Position numbers and translations under genes: made by a program
Part shown: positions 7,780 to 15,133 of the stretch, in pieces
Position numbering within the stretch: the stretch's first letter is position 1
Layout of the letters: every line of letters starts with the position of its first letter
The notes under the pieces: generated by a model
What the model was told of the DNA's origin: nothing
Databases searched by the model: none
The model's input: only the letters and a program-made list of their open reading frames with translations
Source: Halieaceae bacterium
Lineage (GTDB): Bacteria > Pseudomonadota > Gammaproteobacteria > Pseudomonadales > Halieaceae
Direction of reading: 5' to 3'
NCBI GenBank assembly: GCA_002683395.1
Contig: NYTG01000025.1
Span: 1 to 26,280, forward strand
Length of the DNA stretch: 26,280 nt

Positions 7780-8043
7780 TTAGCCCTCCGGGCCGATATC
7801 CGCGAAGTGCTCCGGGATAAATTTAGCCACCAGGACCTGACGACCAAACTGGGAATAACTGGCGCGCAATGCATGCTGAATGGCGCTGAAAACGGCGTCA
7901 TCTTCGCCGCTGATTTGTGTGCTCATCGAGTTGGTCACTGCGACGACGTCTTGACCTTTAAGCAGTTCGTCGATGAATCCCAGTACCGCTACCTTGAAGT
8001 CCTCGCGCAGAGGATAAACGCTTAGTTCCGCGGATAGTTTCAC
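7780..8043 (-). CDS. Small thiamine-binding protein of the YkoF family
   Basis: An 87-aa single-domain protein that resembles the YkoF thiamine/hydroxymethylpyrimidine-binding family (MTH1187-like ferredoxin fold). The conserved N-terminal pattern is LSAELSVYPLREDF, followed by an internal NSMSTQISGEDDAVFSAIQ stretch and a GRQVLVAKF strand. No signal peptide is seen, so it should work in the cytoplasm, perhaps as a carrier or buffer of vitamin or precursor. The GTG start at 8043 overlaps the receptor's TGA (GTGA), and GGAGG lies 7 nt upstream within the last receptor codons, so translation is coupled. It sits between the receptor and the permease. Ligand assignment comes from family and operon. 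Confidence 0.83.
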   Translation of the reverse strand: MKLSAELSVYPLREDFKVAVLGFIDELLKGQDVVAVTNSMSTQISGEDDAVFSAIQHALRASYSQFGRQVLVAKFIPEHFADIGPEG

Positions 8044-10214
8044 GGGAGAGCCTCCATAAAGTCATAGCTCAGGGTGAGCCCTACCATACGGGGTTCTCCA
8101 TACTGGCGGTAGGGTTCAAGCGCATACTCCTTTCGCGGATCGTTACCAAAAGTGCCGAACCCTCGCACGAACGTATCTTCATCGGTGAGGTTCCGGCCCC
8201 AAAGGTTCCAGCGCCATTGTCGCCAGCCGCCCGACAGACTGGCATTTAACTGATGGGTTTCGGGCGCGCGAACATCGTGGCGGTCGGAGAAGAAATAGGC
8301 ATCGCTGCCAGTCACCTCCACATGCAGTGACGCCAGCGCAAACGGTCGCCAAGTCGCGCCCACCGAGTATTGCCAGTTGGGGGCTTGCGGCTGGTCGCGT
8401 CCAGATAGGTCAGTTCCTGTTGCGGTGACATATTCATCGAAATGCGCATCGAGCAGCCCAAGCGTTATCTCGGCGCCAAATCGATCGGTCGGCTGCCACT
8501 GCATTTCCCATTCCAGTCCACTGTGGCTGCCCGCAGCCGCGTTGTCGGTGTAATCAATAAAAGCGGTACTGCCATCTGAGCGAGGGATGACCAGTGACCC
8601 CTTCGCTTGCTGATCATTACGGTCCATCGTGAACAGAGCGAGGCGCGAGCGCAGATTTTGATTTGGCCATGTGCCCTGCCAGCCCAGCTCCAGGCTGAGC
8701 AGCGTCTCTTCATCGAACACCCCCAATGCGGATACGGGGCCTTGATTCTGCTCGGGTAATGCGTCGATGCTAGCCAGCAAACTCGCATTGGCGCCGCCTG
8801 CGCGCGCACCGCGAGACAGCGTCAGATAAATCTGACGCTCGGAGCGATAACGCCAGGTCAAACCGGCTCGGCCGGTCCAATAGGTGTGATCAAACTGCTT
8901 TTTCACGCTGTCGCTGTCGGTATATTCACTGTCCCGCCGCTCAAGTCGTGCGCCGAAAAAACCTGACAGGTGTTCGCCGAGGATCTGATTGACCTGTCCA
9001 AACACCGCCCCGGTTTGCGTGTCGATCATGCTACTGAAGGGGGCGGAGAGGTAGGTGTATCGTCGAGTAAGGTCCTCCGATTCGTCGCGCAAGTAGGTGC
9101 CGATCACCCACTGGGTATTATCGTCATCCGGTGTCTGCAATCGCCACTCTAGGCTGCTCATCCTGCGGTCTCTAACATACTCGTCGAAGGAGCTGTACTC
9201 CCAGCCCGGAGCGATCCCGATATAGCTCCAATCCTCGTCATAGCTGTAGAGCGTGTCCGTCCGGGCATGGCTCAACTGCAGCATGCTGTCCAAGCCGGCG
9301 ATCGAGCTGTACCAATTCAGGCGACCGGCTTTCAGAGTGAGGTCATCTTCTCCCGGCTGGTCAGACAGCGTGGTGCGAGTGTTGTCCAGCGAGAATGCGT
9401 CGTATCCGTTATCAATCCGGGTGTAATAAAAGCCAGCCTCAATAGTGTGAGCAGTGCCGTCCCACGTGACAGCACCCCGCGTCGTTAGCTCCTCGCGGGC
9501 ATTGGTATCACTGCGCCCGAGCCACTCATTGCTACTGTAACCATTACTCTCATAGCGTTGCACTGCGGCACGAGCATGCGTATTGGATGAAAGCGCTCCA
9601 CCGAGGCGCGCACCCAGCCGCCGGCCACCTTCGCTCTCAACGCCCACACTGATGTCGCGGATGACCGAATCGGTTCCTTGGCTCTTTAAAGCAATCAGCC
9701 CGCCTAGGGCATTGGCTCCCATGAGGGTCCCTTGAGGGCCACGCAGGATTTCCGCTTGCTGCAGGTCGTAAAGTGTCAGTGCTCCGCCCGCACCACTCAG
9801 ATCAATGCCATCGAGCAGGATGCCGATCGAGGGATTAACGGGTTCGACAAATTGACTGCGCTCGCCCACTCCGCGAATCTGAAAAAAGCGGCTACGAGAG
9901 GCGCCCGAGGAATGGGTCACGTTGGGTGCCAGGGTGATGACATCTTCCAGGTGTGCGGCACCCCGCCGACGCTGCAATCGCTCCGAGAATACCGTGGCGC
10001 TGACCGGTGTAGTGGCCTCCTGAAGCAGGGTGGCCGTGACGGTGACTTCTTCTAGGGCAGAAGGGCTCTCCTGCGCTAAGGCAAGGCCAGCTTGGGAGCC
10101 CAGAGCCAGTAAAATGAACACCCTGAGCCATAGTCCCGTGGTGGCTGGCGCGGATATTGGGGGAGCAGCGTGCCTGGGTGGCTTTCCTGCGAATAAAAGT
10201 TGGACGACGTTCAA
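8040..10214 (-). CDS. TonB-dependent outer-membrane receptor, probable thiamine uptake
   Basis: A 724-aa TonB-dependent receptor carrying substrate through the outer membrane with energy from TonB-ExbBD. A hydrophobic signal segment (LWLRVFILLALGSQAGLALA) precedes QESPSALEEVTVTATLL, a TonB-box-like start. The plug domain follows with VITLAPNVTHSSG, FFQIRGVGERSQF, IGILLDGIDLS and EILRGPQGTLMGANALGGLI, then a barrel ending in MVGLTLSYDF. A five-residue tail, MEALP, lies beyond the usual terminal aromatic residue and encodes the next gene's Shine-Dalgarno sequence. I chose TTG 10214 because GAGGAG lies 8 nt upstream. A GTG at 10247 is in frame but lacks that signal and lies inside the riboswitch hairpin. 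The thiamine ligand follows from the riboswitch and downstream genes. Confidence 0.9.
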   Translation of the reverse strand: MNVVQLLFAGKPPRHAAPPISAPATTGLWLRVFILLALGSQAGLALAQESPSALEEVTVTATLLQEATTPVSATVFSERLQRRRGAAHLEDVITLAPNVTHSSGASRSRFFQIRGVGERSQFVEPVNPSIGILLDGIDLSGAGGALTLYDLQQAEILRGPQGTLMGANALGGLIALKSQGTDSVIRDISVGVESEGGRRLGARLGGALSSNTHARAAVQRYESNGYSSNEWLGRSDTNAREELTTRGAVTWDGTAHTIEAGFYYTRIDNGYDAFSLDNTRTTLSDQPGEDDLTLKAGRLNWYSSIAGLDSMLQLSHARTDTLYSYDEDWSYIGIAPGWEYSSFDEYVRDRRMSSLEWRLQTPDDDNTQWVIGTYLRDESEDLTRRYTYLSAPFSSMIDTQTGAVFGQVNQILGEHLSGFFGARLERRDSEYTDSDSVKKQFDHTYWTGRAGLTWRYRSERQIYLTLSRGARAGGANASLLASIDALPEQNQGPVSALGVFDEETLLSLELGWQGTWPNQNLRSRLALFTMDRNDQQAKGSLVIPRSDGSTAFIDYTDNAAAGSHSGLEWEMQWQPTDRFGAEITLGLLDAHFDEYVTATGTDLSGRDQPQAPNWQYSVGATWRPFALASLHVEVTGSDAYFFSDRHDVRAPETHQLNASLSGGWRQWRWNLWGRNLTDEDTFVRGFGTFGNDPRKEYALEPYRQYGEPRMVGLTLSYDFMEALP

Positions 10215-10215
10215 G

Positions 10216-10253
10216 CGCTGTGCTCCTCGGTATTGAGCGGAGAGCACACAGCG
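10216..10253 (-). promoter_or_regulatory. Riboswitch expression platform: Shine-Dalgarno-sequestering hairpin
   Basis: On the minus-strand RNA, CGCU-GU-GUGCUC (10253 to 10242) can pair with GAGCACAGCG (10225 to 10216). This gives ten base pairs with a two-base bulge. The 3' arm contains half of the GAGGAG Shine-Dalgarno sequence (10228 to 10223), and the stem ends one base before the TTG start codon. The 5' side also contains CUCUCC (10244 to 10239), which can instead pair with GGAGGG (10289 to 10284) in the aptamer core. This supports translational control. It is base-pairing by eye, without energy calculation. Confidence 0.6.
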
Positions 10254-10275
10254 TTTGGCGTTGAAAGCGTCCGAA

Positions 10276-10362
10276 CACCTGGTCCCTCCGCCGGTATAAT
10301 CCGGATCAGGTTCAACGGGTTTACCAAAAAAGGTATCTCAGGCAGCTGCCACCCCGCAGGTG
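10276..10362 (-). ncRNA. TPP (thiamine pyrophosphate) riboswitch aptamer
   Basis: The minus strand carries the THI-element signature in order: GCGGGGTG, CTGAGATACC, then TTGAACCTGATCCGG and GGCGGAGGGA. The closing stem P1 is CACCTG (10362 to 10357) with CAGGTG (10281 to 10276). All parts of the known TPP aptamer are present with normal spacing, and the direction matches the receptor operon. When TPP is bound, expression of the downstream salvage genes should fall. The aptamer ends about 61 nt before the receptor start codon, leaving room for a translational expression platform. This is one of the firmest calls in the window. Confidence 0.96.
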
Positions 10363-10527
10363 ATCCCAGCTTAGCACACACTATCGAACGCATAACGTCC
10401 TAAACCTGCGCAAGCCGGAAGCCGGCAGTCTGTCACAGAGTTGTCACACCAGCTTTGCTACAGTTCTCCATTGAACTCAAGGAAGGGTATTTCCCGCCGC
10501 CCAAGCGTATGATGAAAAACCGGCAGG
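10363..10527. promoter_or_regulatory. Divergent promoter region of the thiamine operon and the gsp operon
   Basis: The 165 bases between the riboswitch and gspC must hold the leftward promoter of the salvage operon and the rightward promoter of the secretion operon. On the plus strand TGCTACAGT (10456-10464) resembles an extended -10 element without a good -35. Two direct copies of TGTCACA (10431-10437 and 10442-10448) are spaced 11 bp, one helical turn, just upstream of it. I found no convincing leftward promoter. A small stem is possible from CCGG copies near 10415-10425. Confidence 0.35.
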
Positions 10528-11586
10528 ATGGGAACGATAAAGAAGATGGTGACTAACATCGACCACGGCGCATGGAAGGCGCGATTTGACGCGGCATCGG
10601 CCCAGATTCAGGAGCGCGCACGCGGCGTCTGGCTGGCTCTGGAGCGGGACCCTGCCCGCCTGCGCCGTCTGCAAAATGCGCTCATTGTGCTCCTCGTCTT
10701 GTGGTCGCTATCCAGCGTCGCGCAGCTGGTTTGGGTCCCCTTCCGGGCCGGGGCTATCGAGACGGCACCCGCTTTGGCACTGAACCCGCCCACGTCAACC
10801 GCGCAGGGCGAGACAGCGATCATCGATACCTCATCAGTGCTGGGCGCCAACCTGTTTGGCAGTGCACCCGATGGTGCAGTCGATGCGTTCGACGCGATCG
10901 CCAACACCGATGATCGCGACGGGATTGAGCGAAACGCGAACGAAACTCGCCTCGCCCTGACGCTCACGGGCATTGCAGCGTCCAACGATGACGGCCGAGG
11001 CAGTGCCGTGATTAAGTCCGGTGCGATAGAACAGGTTTTTTCTGTCGGTGACGCGCTGCCAGCCTCTGGCCGGGTGGTGCTGGCAAAAGTCATGCCGCAG
11101 CAGGTGGTGATTGACAACAACGGCACTTACGAGCTGATAAAGCTTTACGACGGACCCGGGATCGCTGTTCCCGCTCGGCACGTCACGCGACCTGCTTCCG
11201 GCTCACCCGCATCGACAGCTGCATCGATGCCTGGGCCTGAGACGAGCAGGGCGAGCGCCAACGAGCGCAGCGCGCTCGCAGGGCAGTATCGCCGACAGCT
11301 CTATGACAACCCCGAATCCCTCGCCAGCGTGGTGTCTGTGTCGCCGGTGCGAGAAGAAGATCGGATTGTGGGTTATCGCATTGCTCCCGGCGCTGATCGG
11401 GTTGCCTTCGATGCGTTTGGACTGCAGCGTGGCGATATTGTGACCGCGGTGAATGGTCTCGCGCTCAGCGATGCCAGCAACACCGTCAAGCTCTACCAAC
11501 TGATGAAAGATGCTACTGATGCGACATTTGACATTGAAAGGGATGGTGGCACCGTTACCGTTAGTGTCGATCTCGCCAGCCCCTGA
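10528..11586 (+). CDS. gspC: Type II secretion system protein GspC
   Basis: Inner-membrane clamp protein of the type II secretion system, 352 aa, linking the cytoplasmic-membrane platform to the secretin GspD. It has a short cytoplasmic tail, one membrane span at about residues 50-71 (ALIVLLVLWSLSSVAQLVWV), and a periplasmic homology region around residues 100-205 (LGANLFGSA, LTLTGIAASNDD, VFSVGDALPASGRVVLAKV). A Ser/Ala-rich linker follows, then a C-terminal PDZ domain (about 255-350, FGLQRGDIVTAVNGLALSD). The start is uncertain: ATG 10528, ATG 10546 and GTG 10549 are all in frame, and none has a strong Shine-Dalgarno sequence. It is the first gene of a twelve-gene gsp operon, 4 nt before gspD. 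Confidence 0.93.
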   Translation: MGTIKKMVTNIDHGAWKARFDAASAQIQERARGVWLALERDPARLRRLQNALIVLLVLWSLSSVAQLVWVPFRAGAIETAPALALNPPTSTAQGETAIIDTSSVLGANLFGSAPDGAVDAFDAIANTDDRDGIERNANETRLALTLTGIAASNDDGRGSAVIKSGAIEQVFSVGDALPASGRVVLAKVMPQQVVIDNNGTYELIKLYDGPGIAVPARHVTRPASGSPASTAASMPGPETSRASANERSALAGQYRRQLYDNPESLASVVSVSPVREEDRIVGYRIAPGADRVAFDAFGLQRGDIVTAVNGLALSDASNTVKLYQLMKDATDATFDIERDGGTVTVSVDLASP

Positions 11587-11590
11587 CAGG

Positions 11591-13606
11591 ATGCCTGTGA
11601 ATATTTCTGACTTAACCTCGATTTTCCGGAACACGCTTCAAGTGGTGGTCGCTGTGGCGATCCTCGCAGGGAGTCCTGTTACTACTGCGCAGGAATACAC
11701 GGTGAACCTGAAGGACACCGACATTCAGGAATTCATCAAGTTCGTTGCGGATATTACGGGCACCACAATGGTGGTGGATCCCAATGTGAAGGGTAAAGTT
11801 CGGGTGATCTCATCGAAGCCCGTCACACAGCCCGAGCTTTACGATCTGTTCCTTTCAGTACTCGACGTGCAGGGCTATACCGCGGTGCGGAGCGGGCAAG
11901 TGATTCGTGTTGTGCCCAGCAAAGATGCGCGGTCCTCGCCGGTTCCTATCATGGAGGATCAGGCCGCTGTTGGTAGCGACGAATACGTCACGCAAGTCAT
12001 TCGACTCGACAACATCTCGGCCGCCAAACTGATTCCGGTACTGCGCCCCTTGGTGCCACAACAGGCCCATATGGCGGCGTATGCGCCGAGCAATGCGATC
12101 ATCATTTCTGATATTCGGTCCAACATTGACCGCATCGTTGACATTATTGAGCGCATGGATCGCTCGGCGATCCAGACGACAGAGATTATCCGTCTTAAGT
12201 ATGGAGTGGCCGAAGATGTGGTCAAGATGCTTGATACTTTGGAGAAATCTCGGCAGGGCGAGGGTGCAGAGGCAGACAAAGAAGCGGTCCTGGTGGCTGA
12301 TAAGCGGACCAACAGTGTGGTGGTCACTGCAGATGAGTTATCGGTAGAGCGGATCCAAAAGCTGGTGGCTTACCTCGATACTCCGCTGGAGCAGTCGGGC
12401 AACGTGCGCGTCATTTATCTGGAGTACGCGGACGCGGCTGAAGCGGCACAAGTGCTGACTCGAGTCATGCAGAACATTTCTCGACTCGAGGAGAACGGCG
12501 GTAATAGTCGGGCAGGGAGTGGCGAGTCGACCATCGAGGCGGACGCCGGCACTAATAGCCTGATTATCACGGCGGATACCGATGAGATGGCGGCATTGGA
12601 AGCCGTGATCGCGCGTCTGGATATTCGGCGTGCGCAGGTATTGATTGAAGCCATTATCGTCGAAATGGAAATGACGGAAGGCCAGGAGCTGGGGCTGCAG
12701 TGGCTTTTCTCGAATGACAGTGGCCTTTATGGCAGTAATGTCAGCACCAGCGAAGCGCAGCGACAGCGTAACCTCAATATTGCGGGGGCGCTGTTGCCGG
12801 CTGATGGTTCTGAGAATATCAGCACGCGAGACGTGGCCGGCGCTCTGGCCACAATACCCGGCACCACCTTGGGCTGGGGTGTGGTGGATGAGTCCCTCAC
12901 TATGACGGTGATCCTGAATGCGTTGGAAACTCAGGGCAACGCCAATATTCTCTCGACGCCCAGCTTGCTGACGCTGGATAACGAGGAGGCGTTTATCACA
13001 GTCGGTCAGCAGGTGCCTTTTGTCACGGGATCTTATAGCAACACGGGCGGTACAGACGGTGCCCGGAATCCTTTTCAGACGATCGAGCGCCAGAGCGTGG
13101 GCGTGACGCTCAAGGTGACCCCACAGGTGAATGAGGGTGATGCAGTCGTGCTCGATATCGTACAGGAGGTGTCGAGTATTTCAGCGCAGATCCTGGTGGC
13201 TTCCGATGTAATAACCAACGAGCGAAAGATCGAGACCAAGGTGCTCGCGAATGACAGCGACATTGTGGTGCTGGGCGGCCTGGTTAAAGAGGACATACAG
13301 GATTCAACACAGGGCGTGCCATTATTATCGAGTATTCCCCTGCTCGGGCGGTTGTTTCGCAATGATGTGGTGACGGTCACAAAATCGAATCTGTTGGTTT
13401 TTATCCGGCCTACGATCATTCGTGATGACGAAGACCTGGCGGGCGCGACGGCCGAAAAATATCGATTTATCCGCGAAGAGCAGCTGGAGCGTCGCGAGCG
13501 AGGCCTTATGTTTTTGGATGACGGTAATCTGCCTGTACTGCCAACCTGGGACGAGCAGATCCAACAGTTGCCCGAGGTGCCCGCGGACGACACCGCGGAC
13601 GAGTAA
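11591..13606 (+). CDS. gspD: Type II secretion system secretin GspD
   Basis: Outer-membrane secretin channel, 671 aa. A signal peptide (LQVVVAVAILAGSPVTTAQ) is followed by the N0 domain starting EYTVNLKDTDIQEFIKFVAD. Several N1-N3 repeats follow (VIRLDNISAAKLIPVLRPLV, EIIRLKYGVAEDVVKML, VIYLEYADAAEAAQVLTRV). The secretin core includes VLIEAIIVEMEMTEGQELGL, FITVGQQVPFVTGSY, VGVTLKVTPQVNEGDAVVL and VPLLSSIPLLGRLFR. The ~65-residue acidic tail could serve pilotin contact, but no pilotin gene is in the window. ATG 11591, 4 nt after gspC, gives a proper signal peptide. The frame is open back to 11510 inside gspC, but that is not used. Its Shine-Dalgarno is weak, suggesting coupling to gspC. Confidence 0.97.
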   Translation: MPVNISDLTSIFRNTLQVVVAVAILAGSPVTTAQEYTVNLKDTDIQEFIKFVADITGTTMVVDPNVKGKVRVISSKPVTQPELYDLFLSVLDVQGYTAVRSGQVIRVVPSKDARSSPVPIMEDQAAVGSDEYVTQVIRLDNISAAKLIPVLRPLVPQQAHMAAYAPSNAIIISDIRSNIDRIVDIIERMDRSAIQTTEIIRLKYGVAEDVVKMLDTLEKSRQGEGAEADKEAVLVADKRTNSVVVTADELSVERIQKLVAYLDTPLEQSGNVRVIYLEYADAAEAAQVLTRVMQNISRLEENGGNSRAGSGESTIEADAGTNSLIITADTDEMAALEAVIARLDIRRAQVLIEAIIVEMEMTEGQELGLQWLFSNDSGLYGSNVSTSEAQRQRNLNIAGALLPADGSENISTRDVAGALATIPGTTLGWGVVDESLTMTVILNALETQGNANILSTPSLLTLDNEEAFITVGQQVPFVTGSYSNTGGTDGARNPFQTIERQSVGVTLKVTPQVNEGDAVVLDIVQEVSSISAQILVASDVITNERKIETKVLANDSDIVVLGGLVKEDIQDSTQGVPLLSSIPLLGRLFRNDVVTVTKSNLLVFIRPTIIRDDEDLAGATAEKYRFIREEQLERRERGLMFLDDGNLPVLPTWDEQIQQLPEVPADDTADE

Positions 13607-13612
13607 ACCGCT

Positions 13613-15130
13613 ATGACCGAGCCGACATCGGAGCACCTGACCGCCGCTGATCCGGGAAGCCCCGTTCTCGCTTCGGGGTTGCCTTTCGCCTTTGCCCAGA
13701 GCCGCAACGTGTTATTTGAGCGCTCTGGCTCTTCGTTGACCCTGCACTACGTTCCGCCACTCACCACGGATGTACTGCTGGAGGTGCGGCGTTATGTCGG
13801 GGAGGGGTTCTCGCTGGAGCCACTCGAAGAGGAGGCATTCCGGCAGCGCCTCACCGTCGCTTATCAGCGTACCCAGAACGAAGCTGCACAGATGGCCGAG
13901 GATCTCTCCACGGATATTGATTTGTCCCGTCTTGTGGAGGAGCTGCCCGACGTGGGCGATCTGATGGATGCGGAGGATGACGCGCCCATCATCCGTCTGA
14001 TTAATGCCATTCTCTCTCAGGCGGTAAAAGAGCAGGCTTCAGATATTCACATCGAAACCTTTGAGGAGCGCTTGAGTGTGCGTTACCGCGTTGACGGTGT
14101 GCTGACCGAGGTGCTGTCCCCTAAACGCATGCTTGCCCCTTTGTTGGTATCGCGGCTCAAGGTCATGGCGAAGCTGGATATCGCCGAGAAGCGGGTGCCA
14201 CAAGATGGCCGGATATCAGTCCGGATTGCGGGTCACGGTATCGATATTCGCATGTCAACGATCCCTTCCGCCTACGGCGAGCGGGTGGTACTTCGGCTGC
14301 TGGACAAGCAGTCCGGTCAGCTCAACCTCAGCGAACTGCGCATGAATCAGCATGTGGACACGACCTATCGCGGGGCACTATCGAGCCCACACGGCATCAT
14401 TTTAGTGACCGGGCCCACCGGCTCAGGCAAAACGACCACCCTCTATGCGGGTCTGTCGAGCATCAACGAAAGTTCTCGCAATATCCTCACCATCGAAGAC
14501 CCGGTTGAATACATGTTGCCGGGTGTTGGTCAGACGCAGGTGAATCCCAAGGTGGATATGACCTTCGCTCGGGGTCTCCGGGCGATTCTCCGACAAGATC
14601 CCGATGTGGTGATGGTCGGTGAGATCCGCGATCTGGAAACGGCAGAAATCGCCGTGCAAGCCTCGCTCACCGGACATCTGGTGTTGTCGACGCTGCACAC
14701 GAATACGGCTATCGGCGCCGTTACGCGACTTCAGGACATGGGGGTTGAGCCATTTCTGCTCTCCTCGAGTTTGTTAGCGGTCATGGCGCAGCGGCTGGTG
14801 CGATTGCTCTGTGTTGAATGTCGGGAACCTTATCAACCCTCTGACGCAGAGCGTGAACGGCTTGGGCTCATTGACAAAGAGGTTGAGCTGTATCGCGCCT
14901 GCGGCTGCGAGCATTGCAACATGACGGGTTACCGGGGCCGCACCGGCATTTACGAATTAATCGAAATCGGAGACGCGTTACGAGAGGCGATTCACGATGG
15001 GGAGGGAGAGAGATCGCTGCTGCGTATCGCCCGCCAACAGAGTCCGGGTATTGATGCTGATGGCCGCCGCCGCGTCATTAGTGGCGAAACCAGCCTTGAG
15101 GAAGTCCTTCGGGTGACGACGGTCAATTAA
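13613..15130 (+). CDS. gspE: Type II secretion system ATPase GspE
   Basis: Cytoplasmic AAA+-like secretion ATPase of 505 aa powering pseudopilus assembly. The N-terminal domain (LPFAFAQSRNVLFE) binds GspL in the family. Then come NAILSQAVKEQASDIHIE, the Walker A GPTGSGKTTTLYAGL (Lys273), the Asp box IEDPVEYMLPGVGQTQVN, Walker B RQDPDVVMVGEIRDLETAE, and the His box GHLVLSTLHTN. A zinc-binding tetracysteine element has CVEC (400-403) and CEHC (432-435), the mark of GspE rather than PilT. It starts 6 nt after gspD. All catalytic motifs are intact. Confidence 0.98.
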   Translation: MTEPTSEHLTAADPGSPVLASGLPFAFAQSRNVLFERSGSSLTLHYVPPLTTDVLLEVRRYVGEGFSLEPLEEEAFRQRLTVAYQRTQNEAAQMAEDLSTDIDLSRLVEELPDVGDLMDAEDDAPIIRLINAILSQAVKEQASDIHIETFEERLSVRYRVDGVLTEVLSPKRMLAPLLVSRLKVMAKLDIAEKRVPQDGRISVRIAGHGIDIRMSTIPSAYGERVVLRLLDKQSGQLNLSELRMNQHVDTTYRGALSSPHGIILVTGPTGSGKTTTLYAGLSSINESSRNILTIEDPVEYMLPGVGQTQVNPKVDMTFARGLRAILRQDPDVVMVGEIRDLETAEIAVQASLTGHLVLSTLHTNTAIGAVTRLQDMGVEPFLLSSSLLAVMAQRLVRLLCVECREPYQPSDAERERLGLIDKEVELYRACGCEHCNMTGYRGRTGIYELIEIGDALREAIHDGEGERSLLRIARQQSPGIDADGRRRVISGETSLEEVLRVTTVN

Positions 15131-15133
15131 TCC

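Noticed and set aside
7779..7901. Longer start for the PnuT-like permease
   Set aside because: It would overlap nearly half of the YkoF-like gene and add non-family sequence; GTG 7778 has GGAGGG and abuts the previous stop.
10512..10556. 14-codon frame before gspC (MKNRQDGNDKEDGD)
   Set aside because: Out of frame, no ribosome site and no conserved feature; most likely chance.
10608..11126. Long antisense open frame opposite gspC
   Set aside because: Ser/Arg/Pro-rich composition with no recognisable domain; a by-product of codon bias in the GC-rich real gene.
13075..13707. 210-codon antisense open frame opposite gspD and gspE
   Set aside because: It spans two well-supported genes, is Ser/Arg-rich and shows no family motif or ribosome site.
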